Assembly: GCF_900239185.1 (NCBI RefSeq)
Contig: NZ_OENA01000097.1
Coordinates: forward strand, 126,540-190,539
Reading direction: 5' to 3'
DNA from: Tenacibaculum finnmarkense
Lineage (GTDB): Bacteria > Bacteroidota > Bacteroidia > Flavobacteriales > Flavobacteriaceae
DNA: 64,000 nt
Positions 30,576 to 40,096 of this stretch are shown here, one piece after another. The notes under the pieces are model-generated. The model saw nothing but the letters and a program-made list of their open reading frames with translations, did not search any database and was not told where the DNA came from. Each line of letters begins with the position of its first letter. The first letter of the stretch is position 1. Position numbers and translations under genes: made by a program.

Positions 30576-31892
30576 ATGGCTAGATACGAATTGAAATTAC
30601 CTAAAATGGGCGAAAGTGTTGCAGAAGCAACTATTACATCTTGGGTTAAAGAAATTGGAGATACTATTGATATTGACGATACGGTTGTTGAAGTAGCTAC
30701 AGATAAAGTAGATAGCGAAGTGCCTAGTGAGGTTGAAGGAACTTTGGTTGAAATTTTATTTGACAAAGACACTGTTATTCAAGTAGGGCAAACAATTGCG
30801 ATTATTGAAACAGCAGGAGATGATAGTGAGCAAGCACCTAAAACGGATGCTGTAAAAGCCGCTGTTGTAGCTGTTGAAAAAACAATTGAAGAAGCTTCGG
30901 TAATTAAAAATGAAGTATCGGGTGTCATTAATACATCGTCAAGCGATCGTTTTTACTCGCCATTAGTTAAAAACATTGCAAAAGAAGAAGGAATTTCTTT
31001 TGAAGAATTAGAAACTGTTAAAGGAACAGGAAAAGAAGGACGCGTTACAAAAGCGGATATCTTATTATATATAAAAAATCGTAAAAATAAACCAGAAATT
31101 ACTACTGCACCTGTTTCCCCTGCCGTTGTTAAGGTTGAAAAACCAAAAGCCGCAGTGAAATCAGCACCAATTACTTTGTCGGGTCAAGATGAAATTATTG
31201 ACATGACTCGCATGGGTAAATTAGTAGCAAAACACATGGTTGATTCGGTAAAAACATCGGCACATGTACAGTCGTTTATTGAAATAGATGTAACAAATAT
31301 TGTTACTTGGAGAAATAAAGTTAAAAACGCATATCAAAAAAGAGAGGGTGAGAAATTAACATTTACGCCAATTTTTATGCAAGCGGTAGCGCAAACAATT
31401 AAGAAACATCCGATGATAAATATTGCTGTTGATGGCGATAAAATTATCAAAAGAGGAAATATTAACTTAGGGATGGCAGCAGCCTTGCCTGACGGAAATT
31501 TAATTGTGCCAGTTATTAAAAATGCCGACCAATTAAGTTTAGTAGGTATTACCAAACAGGTAAACGATTTGGCGGTTAGAGCTCGTGGAAACAAGTTAAA
31601 ACCAGACGATATTCAGGGCGGAACTTACACGGTTACAAACGTAGGTAGTTTTGGAAGTATTACCGGAACACCAATTATTAATCAGCCGCAGGTAGCAATT
31701 TTAGCCTTAGGAGCGATTGTTAAAAAACCTGCAGTTATTGAAACTCCAGAAGGCGATTTTATTGGAATTCGTCAAAAAATGATTGTATGTCATTCGTACG
31801 ATCACCGAGTTGTAAACGGAGCTTTAGGAGGAATGTTTATTAAAACGCTAAAAGAAATTTTAGAATCTTGGGATGTAAATCAAGATTTTTAG
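30576..31892 (+). CDS. Dihydrolipoamide acyltransferase (E2 of a 2-oxo acid dehydrogenase)
   Basis: From the ATG at 30576 the protein has 438 residues. It has an N-terminal lipoyl domain with the modified Lys in VEVATDKVDSEVPSE (~residue 42), a peripheral subunit-binding domain (FYSPLVKNIAKEEGISFEEL, GTGKEGRVTKADILLYIKNR), and the catalytic acyltransferase domain ending in HSYDHRVVNGALGGMFIKTL. The usual DHRxxDG motif reads DHRVVNG, an Asp to Asn change, with the catalytic His kept. It could belong to a branched-chain 2-oxo acid or 2-oxoglutarate complex; no E1 or E3 gene is nearby to decide. Confidence 0.9.
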   Translation: MARYELKLPKMGESVAEATITSWVKEIGDTIDIDDTVVEVATDKVDSEVPSEVEGTLVEILFDKDTVIQVGQTIAIIETAGDDSEQAPKTDAVKAAVVAVEKTIEEASVIKNEVSGVINTSSSDRFYSPLVKNIAKEEGISFEELETVKGTGKEGRVTKADILLYIKNRKNKPEITTAPVSPAVVKVEKPKAAVKSAPITLSGQDEIIDMTRMGKLVAKHMVDSVKTSAHVQSFIEIDVTNIVTWRNKVKNAYQKREGEKLTFTPIFMQAVAQTIKKHPMINIAVDGDKIIKRGNINLGMAAALPDGNLIVPVIKNADQLSLVGITKQVNDLAVRARGNKLKPDDIQGGTYTVTNVGSFGSITGTPIINQPQVAILALGAIVKKPAVIETPEGDFIGIRQKMIVCHSYDHRVVNGALGGMFIKTLKEILESWDVNQDF

Positions 31893-31921
31893 AAATAACT
31901 TATCAACCTAGATATTAATGT

Positions 31922-31946
31922 AGAGACGCGATTTATCGCGTCTTTA
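31922..31946 (+). repeat. Perfect GACGCGAT palindrome after the E2 gene
   Basis: AGACGCGAT-TT-ATCGCGTCT at 31924-31943 is a perfect palindrome followed by TTTATTTG, 30 nt after the E2 stop; it may act as its terminator. A degenerate copy is at 11741-11763. Confidence 0.65.
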
Positions 31947-31955
31947 TTTGTTTAA

Positions 31956-32137
31956 GAGCCTGTTTAAATTTTAAAGAAAGTGTTCTTTAAAAGAGATAAA
32001 CGTCATGCTGAATTTATTTCAGCATCACATCAACAGGAAAGCTACGGCAAATCAGGATGCGAACCTGAAATAAATTCAGGTTGACGGATGCAGTTTCTTA
32101 TTTTTCTGTTATAATTTTTTTAGATGAAATTTAAACT
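31956..32137 (+). mobile_element. MITE-like element, right end truncated
   Basis: It starts GAGCCTGTTTAAATTT after a TAA and ends GATGAAATTTAAAC, matching the 179-bp element at 47634-47812 in its ends, the ATGCTGAA...TTCAGCAT hairpin and the TTCTTATTTTTCTGTTAT stretch. The right terminus lacks AGGCTC. Its edge supplies the last base of the stop codon of the minus-strand epimerase gene. No ORF is present, so it is non-autonomous. Confidence 0.7.
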
Positions 32138-33029
32138 ATTTATTTTTTTGATAAATAGCGAACAGAGCCGATTTTAAATCAGGATATTTAAACGCATATT
32201 TTTTAGCTGTTTTTTTAGCAGAAACTCGGCTTCCTTTTAATAAAATACACGCCATTTCGCCTAAAATAAATCGCAATATAAAAGCAGGAGCATTTAAAAA
32301 TAACATCGGTTTTTTAATGGTTTTACCAAGTGTTTTTGTAAAACTTTTATTGGTTTGATGTTCGGGAGCTACGGCGTTATAAATACCTGTAAACTCATTT
32401 TTTTGTGTCGCTTTTACATATAAATTAGATAAATCATCTATATGAATCCATGGCATATATTGGGTACCACTTCCTAAAGATGCTAAAAATAAAGGGGTAT
32501 TTATTTTTGATAAAGCGCCACCAAATTTACTAAGTACTACGCCGGTTCTTAAAATAGTTACAGGAATGTTTAATGTTTTAAATTGATTTGCCGATTTTTC
32601 CCATTCAACACAAACTTTTGATATAAAATCGTTTTGAGGAACATCAGTTTCTGTAAAAATTTGCCCTGAAGTAACAGCGCCATAATACCCAATTCCTGAA
32701 GCTGAAATAAAACCTTTTAGCGGAATATTTAATTCTTTAATGTTATCAAAAAGTAAATTAGCAGAGGCTACTCGGCTGTTCATTATTATTTCTTTTCGTT
32801 CGGGTGTCCAGCGTTTATCGGCAATTCCTGCGCCTGCCAAATGAATAATATGTGTAACGTTTTCAAAAGCTTTTTTATCGATATGTTTTTTTGAAATATC
32901 CCATTTAAATTCATTTTTTTTCTTCGGATTTCGGCTAAGTATTGCCACATCAATATTAAGTTCTTTAAAAACCTGTTGCAGTTGTTTGCCTACCAAACCT
33001 GTGCCTCCTGTAATTAATACTTTTGTCAT
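32136..33029 (-). CDS. TIGR01777-family NAD-dependent epimerase (SDR superfamily)
   Basis: The 297 residues show an N-terminal Rossmann motif (VLITGGTGLVGKQLQ), HIIHLAGAGIADKRWTPERK, FISASGIGYYG with the SDR Tyr region, and a C-terminal MLFLNAPAFILRFILGEMA of the TIGR01777 (YfcH/SDR39U1) family. Length is normal. The substrate of this family is not established. Its stop codon abuts a MITE-like element. Confidence 0.9.
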   Translation of the reverse strand: MTKVLITGGTGLVGKQLQQVFKELNIDVAILSRNPKKKNEFKWDISKKHIDKKAFENVTHIIHLAGAGIADKRWTPERKEIIMNSRVASANLLFDNIKELNIPLKGFISASGIGYYGAVTSGQIFTETDVPQNDFISKVCVEWEKSANQFKTLNIPVTILRTGVVLSKFGGALSKINTPLFLASLGSGTQYMPWIHIDDLSNLYVKATQKNEFTGIYNAVAPEHQTNKSFTKTLGKTIKKPMLFLNAPAFILRFILGEMACILLKGSRVSAKKTAKKYAFKYPDLKSALFAIYQKNK

Positions 33030-33112
33030 ACTGTTCTTTGTTTTTTAGTTTTATGAAACTTAAATAACGAATATAATCAACTTTTTTAAATTCTAAATAC
33101 TAGCAGAAATTT

Positions 33113-33204
33113 CTAGCCCCGATTGAAGCAATTGTTTGAGCTCCTTTTTATTTTTTTAAAAGAAAAAATAAAAAGAGCGAGTGCGGAAAGCGGGAAATAG
33201 CTCC
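33113..33204 (+). repeat. Terminator-linked ~90-bp repeat, copy 1
   Basis: It runs from CTAGCCCCGATTGAAGC to GCGGAAAGCGGGAAATAGCT with a central hairpin CTTTTTATTTTTT / AAAAAATAAAAAG. Read on the minus strand it follows directly after the terminator of the DUF885 gene. Confidence 0.85.
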
Positions 33205-33239
33205 AAAAAAACCTCTTCATAATATAGATGAAGAGGTTT
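33205..33239 (-). terminator. Terminator of the DUF885 lipoprotein gene
   Basis: AAACCTCTTCAT / ATGAAGAGGTTT stem; on the minus strand it is followed by seven Ts and then the repeat element. Confidence 0.85.
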
Positions 33240-33272
33240 AGGTTTTGAATGAAAAAGGAGGTAATTACGCTT

Positions 33273-35081
33273 TTATTTAGTCGCAATAATCCATTTGTTA
33301 ATTTTATTTTCAAGTAGCGCCAACGGAATACAACCCGTTTCTAAAACTTGATTATGAAACTCACGAATATCAAATTTAGCGCCTAATTCTTGCTTTGCTT
33401 TAGCTCTTAATTCTCTGATTTTTAACTGCCCAATTTTATACGATAACGCTTGCCCCGGGTTTGCCATATAGCGCTCAATTTCTGAAATAATACTCGCTTC
33501 GCCTTCGGCTTCGTTATCTAATGAATATTGAATTGCTTTTTCACGACTCCAGCCTTTGGTGTGCATTCCGGTATCGACAACCAAGCGAATTGCTCGGTGC
33601 ATTTCCATGCCCAACATCCCAAAATATTGATAAGGATCGGTATATAAACCAAGCTCTTTTCCTAGGTTTTCGGTGTATAAAGCCCAGCCTTCACCGTAGG
33701 CGCTGTACCATAAGGTTTTTCTAAATTCGGGCAAATCTTGGTTTTCTTGGGTCAATGAAATTTGATAATGATGCCCAGGAATTGCCTCGTGTAAAAATAA
33801 AGCTTCGTCTGAAAATACGTTGTATTTTGTAGCGTCAGGAATGGGTGTGTAAAAAACGCCAGGACGTGTTCCGTCTAAAGATCCTGCGTTATATTCGGCA
33901 CTTGCTGATGCTTCTCTGAATTTTTCGGTTTGTTTTACAACAAATGGTGTTTTAGGTTTGTTACCAAATAATTTTTTTAATTGCGGTTTCATTTTGGCAT
34001 GAATGGCATTAAAATTATCGATAATTTGTTTTGGCGTTGTGTAGGGCATTAATTTTTTATTGCTACGAACGTCATCAAAAAATTCTTTTAAACTTCCTTT
34101 AAAACCGACTTGTTCTTTTACTTTTTCCATTTCAGATAAAATACGGGCAACTTCGCTTAAACCTAATTGATGAATTTGATCGGCGGTCATTTGTGTGGTC
34201 GTATAATTTTTTATGGCGTGGGAATAATAGGATTTTCCGTTAGGAACGGCATCAATTCCACTTGTTTTTCTACCTGCTTTTAAATAATCGGTTTGTAAAA
34301 AAGTGTGCATTAATTTGAAGGAAGGAATTAATTTAGCCTCCAACATATTTGTGTACGATTTGGTTAGTATTTTTTTATCAGCATCCGAAAAATCCGAAGG
34401 AAAATTGCTTATAGGCGTATAAAATAAATGCTCGGTTGTTGTTGCTTGGGCTAATGTTTTAAACTGCGGAATTACTTTTTTAATTAAAGATGCTGGCAAT
34501 ACATAACCCTCTTTAATTCCTTGTTGCATGTTTTTAATGGCGGTTTCTAGCCAGTTGTAATAACCGTCTAATCTGCCTAACCAATTTTGATAATCTTTAA
34601 CGGTTTTAAAAGGCTGTGCACCGCTACCACTACCAAAAGTCCCCATGGTTAAGTTAATAGTCCACATTTGGTTTATGGGCATTAAGGCATCGTTTTTAAA
34701 GCTGTTTTGCGCTAGTGCCATATTGCAATCCCAAGCTAAAACAGCCTTACTCATTTGCTCACTTTCAGATAAATCAGCATCTTTAAAATGAGTTAATTTT
34801 GTTTTAAATTTGCTGTAAAAAGCCGTGTTCTTTTGTTGATAAGCTTCCGATAAGGTATTTGGAAATTGGTCATTAAAACGATTATCGCCTGCATTTGTAG
34901 CATTAATTGGGTTTAATTTTAATTTTCCTTCGTTATATTGGTTTAATAATGTGTTAAACGCGGTGTTTTTTACATTTGCTGTTTTTTGCTGATTTACTGC
35001 TTGCGTATTTGCTTGTTTTTCTTCTTTACAAGAAGTTAGCAATGTAGCGGCGGCTACTACGGATAAAAATATTTTTTTCAT
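33273..35081 (-). CDS. DUF885-family lipoprotein, predicted zinc hydrolase
   Basis: The 602-residue protein has a lipoprotein signal (MKKIFLSVVAAATLLTSC; Cys18). The DUF885 hallmark FLHEAIPGHHYQISL near residue 430 carries an HExxxGHH pattern likely to bind zinc, and EGWALYTENLGKELG and HTKGWSREKAIQYSL follow. It is predicted to be a periplasm-facing or outer-membrane peptidase-like enzyme; the family's substrates are poorly known. It starts 13 bp after the PLD-like gene and is probably co-transcribed with it. Confidence 0.88.
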   Translation of the reverse strand: MKKIFLSVVAAATLLTSCKEEKQANTQAVNQQKTANVKNTAFNTLLNQYNEGKLKLNPINATNAGDNRFNDQFPNTLSEAYQQKNTAFYSKFKTKLTHFKDADLSESEQMSKAVLAWDCNMALAQNSFKNDALMPINQMWTINLTMGTFGSGSGAQPFKTVKDYQNWLGRLDGYYNWLETAIKNMQQGIKEGYVLPASLIKKVIPQFKTLAQATTTEHLFYTPISNFPSDFSDADKKILTKSYTNMLEAKLIPSFKLMHTFLQTDYLKAGRKTSGIDAVPNGKSYYSHAIKNYTTTQMTADQIHQLGLSEVARILSEMEKVKEQVGFKGSLKEFFDDVRSNKKLMPYTTPKQIIDNFNAIHAKMKPQLKKLFGNKPKTPFVVKQTEKFREASASAEYNAGSLDGTRPGVFYTPIPDATKYNVFSDEALFLHEAIPGHHYQISLTQENQDLPEFRKTLWYSAYGEGWALYTENLGKELGLYTDPYQYFGMLGMEMHRAIRLVVDTGMHTKGWSREKAIQYSLDNEAEGEASIISEIERYMANPGQALSYKIGQLKIRELRAKAKQELGAKFDIREFHNQVLETGCIPLALLENKINKWIIATK

Positions 35082-35094
35082 AAGTATTGGTTAT

Positions 35095-35865
35095 TTAAGC
35101 TGTTTTTTTAGGATTGTTTTTAGTCGTTTTATTTTCATATAATTCGGCACCCCAAAGTTGAATGTCTTTTTCGTGTAAATTAGCATGATGAAATAACTGA
35201 TTAAATTCTTTTTTAATTTCTTTGATAGCGCCAGAATCTTTGGTTCGAACACTTGTTTCGTAGTTGTTTTTTAAACCACTAACAGTAAAATTTAACGAAC
35301 CTACATAGGCTATTTTATCATCAATTATATAAATTTTACTATGGATAAAAGAATCGCTTAATTTTGATTTATAAGGCGACATATACACTTTAAAAGGGAA
35401 CAATTGTGAGTAGCGATACGTGTTTTTTGGCGCAATTTTTTTGCTAAAAGATCTGTAAACAAAACAAAGTATTATTACGGGAATAAAACCAATTGAAATT
35501 AGGGGGTTTTCGGTTTCATAAAAGGCAAAGAGCATGGTCATTAGTACCCCAATAATACTGAATATTATTATTTGAGAAATTGCCTGCCATCTTTTAGCTG
35601 AAAGGCCTTTTTTCTTTTTGTTTTGAACAATTAATTTACGGATATTTTTATCGGAATCATTTTTAAAGTCTTCAATATTATCGGAAGTAATTAATTCAAT
35701 ATTTAGTTTTTTAGCTTTTAATTTGATGAGCTCCTTTACTAAAGAAGCAGATAAATAAGGGGAAACAATTTTTATAGATTTTTTGGCATTTTGAATATCA
35801 CTAATTAAGTGTTTTCCTGCGGCTTTACCTATATAAATATCACATTTGGCATTGTTAATAAACAT
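35095..35865 (-). CDS. Phospholipase D-like membrane protein with one HKD motif
   Basis: The 256 residues start with a PLD-like alpha/beta half (AGKHLISDIQNAKKSIKIVSPYLS). Then come two hydrophobic helices (IIIFSIIGVLMTMLFAFYE, LISIGFIPVIILCFVYRSF; residues ~95-145), and then one HKD motif (HSKIYIIDDKIAYVGSLNFT) with NNYETSVRT. The helix pair seems inserted into the PLD domain. Proteins with a single HKD usually dimerise to form the active site; nuclease or lipid activity cannot be told apart. It lies 13 bp upstream of the DUF885 gene. Confidence 0.8.
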   Translation of the reverse strand: MFINNAKCDIYIGKAAGKHLISDIQNAKKSIKIVSPYLSASLVKELIKLKAKKLNIELITSDNIEDFKNDSDKNIRKLIVQNKKKKGLSAKRWQAISQIIIFSIIGVLMTMLFAFYETENPLISIGFIPVIILCFVYRSFSKKIAPKNTYRYSQLFPFKVYMSPYKSKLSDSFIHSKIYIIDDKIAYVGSLNFTVSGLKNNYETSVRTKDSGAIKEIKKEFNQLFHHANLHEKDIQLWGAELYENKTTKNNPKKTA

Positions 35866-35971
35866 TTTGAATTCGTTGTTGTAATTAGTAATTATTTTAA
35901 ATAAGTAACAGCGGTTAGCGTTATATTATTTAAAATTAAAAAGGGGATTTAATAGCTAGTAAATTTAAGAA

Positions 35972-36316
35972 TTATCCAATTCTTGTGCCGTTTTTAATGT
36001 TTTTATCCGCAGAAATAAGCGTTACTTCTTTGTTGTCGCCAATAGCACCTAGCACTAAACATTGGCTCATAATATTGGCTATTTGTTTTTCAGGAAAGTT
36101 GGTAACCGCTACAATTTGATTTCCTATTAATTCTTCTGGCGTATATAATTTGGTTATTTGTGCCGATGTTTTTTTGATGCCAAATTCACCGAAATCAATG
36201 TGCATTTTATAAGCGGGATTTTTTACTTCTTTAAATATTTCAGCAGAAAGAATAGTGCCAATACGCATTTCTACTTTGGTAAAATCATCCCAAGTTAATG
36301 ATGTGTTTTTTTGCAT
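35972..36316 (-). CDS. CsaA-like tRNA-binding protein
   Basis: The 114-residue protein is a single OB-fold tRNA-binding domain: TWDDFTKVEMRIGTILSAE, YKMHIDFGEFGIKKTSAQIT, IGNQIVAVTNFPEKQIANIMS and CLVLGAIGDNKEV. It matches CsaA, a dimeric chaperone-like or tRNA-binding protein of bacteria, in both length and motifs. No operon partner is evident. Confidence 0.88.
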   Translation of the reverse strand: MQKNTSLTWDDFTKVEMRIGTILSAEIFKEVKNPAYKMHIDFGEFGIKKTSAQITKLYTPEELIGNQIVAVTNFPEKQIANIMSQCLVLGAIGDNKEVTLISADKNIKNGTRIG

Positions 36317-36490
36317 TTATTTTTATGTTTTTTTAGTGGTTTTGTGTTTCTATACAGGTACTTTTCTATTGGATAAAAAGAATTGTTTTTATAGAAAGCG
36401 TAGTTTTTTTATCGTTGTAAGTTTAGAGCTTAATTTCCTAAATAAATTAAAACTAACAATTAATTTTATAGCGTGTTAGAAAATGGTATT

Positions 36491-37138
36491 TTATTGATAC
36501 TTGTTTAGTAGCCCAAAATCAAAAGGTGTCCATAAACAAGATTTTAATCCCGTTTCTTTAAATCCAATATTTACCCAACTGTTACAGGTTTTAAAACAGG
36601 AATAACTTCCTTTTGATCTATAAAAATTATCTCTTGATGAATAGCCTTTATTTTCAAGAATCATTTTCATACCATTTTCATTAATTTCAAATGTATTGAG
36701 TAAATAACTGTTTAGTTTTTGTAATTCAGAGTAATTTACTTTTATTTGAATCCAATCTGAACGTTTCTGTTTATAGCGAGTTACGTGCATTAATGTTGAA
36801 CTTTTTAAAAATAATGCTCTAAAAGCATTGCTAAAAGTTAAATCGCTCAAAGTTGGTGTGTTGATATAAAAATTTCCATCTCCCCAACCAAAAGATAAAT
36901 ATTTTTCACTTTTTTCGTGTTTTATTCCTGATAATACTAAGCTATCAACGTTTTCTATTGGAATTACAATGTCTAAATGAACTCCATTTGTATTTAAATA
37001 AATCAGTTTTTCAGCACTTTCATTATTCAAAATTCTGTCAACTGTTATTGAAGATAGAATTAAAGAAATAATTATATATGTTGTTGGAATTAATAAAAAA
37101 GATAAAATCCATTTAATTATTTTCTTTCCTAGTTTCAT
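36491..37138 (-). CDS. TIGR02117/DUF2459-family membrane-anchored protein
   Basis: The 215 residues have one N-terminal membrane helix (IIKWILSFLLIPTTYIIISL). A globular part follows with GVHLDIVIPIENVDSL, YLSFGWGDGNFYINTPTLSD, KSSTLMHVTRYKQ and SYSCFKTCNSWVNIGFKETG, all typical of the DUF2459 (TIGR02117) family. The fold is a predicted peptidase-like one (conserved His and a C-N pair), but function is unknown. It stands alone; the 283 bp upstream hold no recognised signal. Confidence 0.8.
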   Translation of the reverse strand: MKLGKKIIKWILSFLLIPTTYIIISLILSSITVDRILNNESAEKLIYLNTNGVHLDIVIPIENVDSLVLSGIKHEKSEKYLSFGWGDGNFYINTPTLSDLTFSNAFRALFLKSSTLMHVTRYKQKRSDWIQIKVNYSELQKLNSYLLNTFEINENGMKMILENKGYSSRDNFYRSKGSYSCFKTCNSWVNIGFKETGLKSCLWTPFDFGLLNKYQ

Positions 37139-37421
37139 ATAGTTTGGTTCATCTGTTTGCTAACAATTATATAAAGTAAAAACGAAATAAGAACGTAAAA
37201 TTACATATAAATACAAAGCAAAATACACGGAAGGTAAAAAAGTATCATATTTAAGATAATAAAAAAAATGTTAGAAAATTTATCAGATTAATTAAATGAA
37301 CAGCGTATTTAAAATGGCATTAAAATATCCCTTCTTTTTTAACAGAAACTTACCTAAATTTCTATTTCATTATTCTTTATAAAGTGCCTATCTTTAGCAT
37401 CTATTAATAGTCATTTTTTGT

Positions 37422-38900
37422 ATGAAATTATATCAAGAAAACCAATTAAAAGTATACAACTCTTTATCAAAAAGTAAAGAGCTTTTTAAAACTGTAAACG
37501 ACGGACACGTAGGTATGTATGTGTGTGGTCCTACGGTTTATAGCAACGCCCATTTAGGAAATGTACGAACATTTATGTTTTTTGATGTGGTATATCGTTA
37601 CCTCTTGCATTTAGGGTATAAAGTACGTTATGTGCGTAATATAACCGATGCGGGGCATTTAGAAAATGATGCCGATGAGGGCGAAGATAGAATTTCTAAA
37701 AAAGCACGTTTAGAAGAAATTGAACCTATGGAAGTAGTACAAAAGTACACCGTAGATTTTCATAATGTTCTAAATAATTACAATTTTTTACCACCAAGTA
37801 TTGAGCCAACGGCAACGGGGCATATTGTAGAGCAAATTGAAATGATTAAAGAAATCATGGAAAAAGGTTTTGCTTATCAAGTAAATGGTTCGGTGTATTT
37901 TGATGTGTTAAAATATAATGAAACTGGTAATTATGGAATTCTTTCTGGACGAAAAATAGAAGATGCTATTCATAATACACGAGTTTTAGACGGGCAGTCT
38001 GATAAGAAAAATCCACAAGATTTTGCACTTTGGAAAAAAGCAGATGAACGTCATATAATGCGTTGGCCTTCGCCTTGGAGCGATGGTTTTCCTGGTTGGC
38101 ATTTAGAATGTTCGGTAATGAGTACCAAATATTTAGGTGAAAAATTTGATATTCACGGTGGTGGAATGGACTTAAAATTTCCACATCACGAATGTGAAAT
38201 AGCACAATCGCAAACTTGTAGCGGTGTTACGCCTGTAAATTATTGGATGCACACCAATATGTTGTTGTTAAATAGCCAGAAAATGGCAAAATCAACAGGT
38301 AATTTTATTTTACCTAACGAAATTTTAACAGGAGAAAATGACGTTTTACCAAAGGCATTTTCGGCAAGTGTGGTTCGTTTTTTTAACATGCAAGCCAATT
38401 ACAGAAGTATCCTAGATTTTTCAGGGGAAGCCTTAGAAGCATCAGAAAAAGGACATTCAAAATTAATGGAAGCGGTAAACTTCTTAGAAAAAATTGAAGC
38501 AGGAAGTTCTTCTACTTTTGATGTTCAGAAATGGAAAAAAGACTGTTATAATGCCATGAATGATGATTTTAATACGCCTGTATTAATTTCTCATTTATTT
38601 GAAGCGGTAAAAACAATCAATCAAATAAAAGAAAATAAAGCTAGTTTAACCCAGGCTGATTTATCAGAATTTACAACAACTATAAACGCTTTTGTTTTTG
38701 ATGTTTTAGGATTGATGAACGAAGCTGTAAAAGATAGTTCAGATAAAGTTAATGGCGTAGTTGAGTTATTAATCAAGCTACGAAAAGAAGCGCGTGAAAA
38801 TAAAGATTGGGCATTATCTGATCAAATTCGTGACGAATTATTAGCTTTAGGTGTTCAGTTAAAAGACGGAAAAGACGGAACAAGTTTTTCTATTAATTAA
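37422..38900 (+). CDS. cysS: Cysteinyl-tRNA synthetase
   Basis: CysRS charges tRNA-Cys. The 492 residues contain the zinc Cys and HIGH-like motif ([19 protein letters not shown]), [20 protein letters not shown] with zinc ligands, [19 protein letters not shown], and the KMSKS-like motif in [12 protein letters not shown] (KMAKS). Length is normal. yidD follows after 7 bp and lgt shortly after, suggesting one unit. Confidence 0.97.
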   Translation: MKLYQENQLKVYNSLSKSKELFKTVNDGHVGMYVCGPTVYSNAHLGNVRTFMFFDVVYRYLLHLGYKVRYVRNITDAGHLENDADEGEDRISKKARLEEIEPMEVVQKYTVDFHNVLNNYNFLPPSIEPTATGHIVEQIEMIKEIMEKGFAYQVNGSVYFDVLKYNETGNYGILSGRKIEDAIHNTRVLDGQSDKKNPQDFALWKKADERHIMRWPSPWSDGFPGWHLECSVMSTKYLGEKFDIHGGGMDLKFPHHECEIAQSQTCSGVTPVNYWMHTNMLLLNSQKMAKSTGNFILPNEILTGENDVLPKAFSASVVRFFNMQANYRSILDFSGEALEASEKGHSKLMEAVNFLEKIEAGSSSTFDVQKWKKDCYNAMNDDFNTPVLISHLFEAVKTINQIKENKASLTQADLSEFTTTINAFVFDVLGLMNEAVKDSSDKVNGVVELLIKLRKEARENKDWALSDQIRDELLALGVQLKDGKDGTSFSIN

Positions 38901-38907
38901 TAAATAG

Positions 38908-39159
38908 TTGAAAAAAATTTTAACATATCCGTTTATACTTTTGGTGCGGTTTTATCAAACAGCAATTTCACCATTTACACCAGCGAGTTGCCGATATTCG
39001 CCAACTTGTTCGGGTTACGCCATTGAAGCCTTGCGAAAACACGGCGTATTTTATGGCGGTTGGTTGGCTTTGAAAAGGATTTTTAGCTGTCATCCATGGG
39101 GCGGAAGCGGATATGACCCAGTGCCTGAAAAGCCTGTGTCAAAAAAAGAAAATAAATAA
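38908..39159 (+). CDS. yidD: YidD membrane protein insertion efficiency factor
   Basis: The 83 residues show the full YidD signature: [40 protein letters not shown], and [16 protein letters not shown]. YidD helps YidC insert inner-membrane proteins. The start is a TTG at 38908, since no in-frame ATG precedes the conserved N-terminus; it lies 7 bp after cysS. It is separated from yidC (47924) in this genome, unlike the rpmH-rnpA-yidD-yidC order of many bacteria. Confidence 0.93.
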   Translation: MKKILTYPFILLVRFYQTAISPFTPASCRYSPTCSGYAIEALRKHGVFYGGWLALKRIFSCHPWGGSGYDPVPEKPVSKKENK

Positions 39160-39197
39160 TAGTCGTTTTAATGTAATGACATAAAATAAAATAATAC

Positions 39198-40049
39198 ATG
39201 AATTTTTTATCCATCGTATGGGATTTAGATCCTGAAATTATAAAAATCGGTAGCTTCGGTATTCGTTGGTACAGCTTAATGTTTGTAGCGGTTTTTATAT
39301 TAGGGCTTCATTTAATGAAGAAAATTTTTATAAATGATAATATTGCTGCGGAAAAATTAGATCCATTATTTATGTATGTTTTCGTTTCGATGTTGGTCGG
39401 AATGCGTTTGGGTGATGTTTTTTTTTATAGTTGGGATTATTATCAACATCATTTATTAGAGATATTTTTACCGATGAAAGAGCAAGAAGGCGCTTCTACA
39501 TTATTTGGATTGATAAAAGGATGGAAATTTACAGGTTTCACAGGTTTTGCAAGTCATGGAGCCGCAATTGGTATTCCGATTGCCTTGTATTTTTATGCTA
39601 AAAAACATTTGCAAAAATCGTGGTTGTTTATTTTAGATAGAGTAGCGGTTTTGGTTGCTTTGGCAGGTTTTTTTATCCGATTAGGAAACTTTTTTAATTC
39701 GGAAATTTACGGAAAACCAACAGGAACGAGCTTTGGCGTTATTTTTAAAAGAGCAGGCGAAACTGTGGCGTGTCATCCAACGCAATTATATGAAGCGTTT
39801 AGTTATTTAGCCTTATTTTTTGCTTTATGGCATTTTTATTGGAAAACAGATAAAAAGAAGCAAGAAGGATTTTTATTCGGATTGTTTATGGTTGTTTTAT
39901 GGTCGCTACGTTTCTTTATCGAATTTTTGAAAAAAGCACAAGTAGATAGCAGAGAAGATTGGGTTTTAAACTCTTTAAACACAGGACAAGTATTGAGTAT
40001 TCCACTTGTTTTAATAGGTGTTTGGCTGATGTTTAGAAAATCGAAATAA
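39198..40049 (+). CDS. lgt: Prolipoprotein diacylglyceryl transferase
   Basis: Lgt moves a diacylglyceryl group from phosphatidylglycerol to the lipobox Cys of prolipoproteins, the first step of lipoprotein maturation. The 283 residues have about seven membrane helices and the motifs IRWYSLMFVAVFILGL, GMRLGDVFFY, GFASHGAAIGIPIALYFY, the signature RLGNFFNSEIYGKPT, and HPTQLYEAF. Length is normal. It follows yidD by 38 bp. Confidence 0.96.
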   Translation: MNFLSIVWDLDPEIIKIGSFGIRWYSLMFVAVFILGLHLMKKIFINDNIAAEKLDPLFMYVFVSMLVGMRLGDVFFYSWDYYQHHLLEIFLPMKEQEGASTLFGLIKGWKFTGFTGFASHGAAIGIPIALYFYAKKHLQKSWLFILDRVAVLVALAGFFIRLGNFFNSEIYGKPTGTSFGVIFKRAGETVACHPTQLYEAFSYLALFFALWHFYWKTDKKKQEGFLFGLFMVVLWSLRFFIEFLKKAQVDSREDWVLNSLNTGQVLSIPLVLIGVWLMFRKSK

Positions 40050-40062
40050 ATTTAATTTATAT

Positions 40063-40094
40063 AAAAAACCTCCAATTTAATTGGAGGTTTTTTT
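40063..40094 (+). terminator. lgt terminator
   Basis: AAAAAACCTCCAATT / AATTGGAGGTTTTTT is a strong hairpin with a T run 13 nt after lgt. Confidence 0.9.
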
Positions 40095-40096
40095 GT

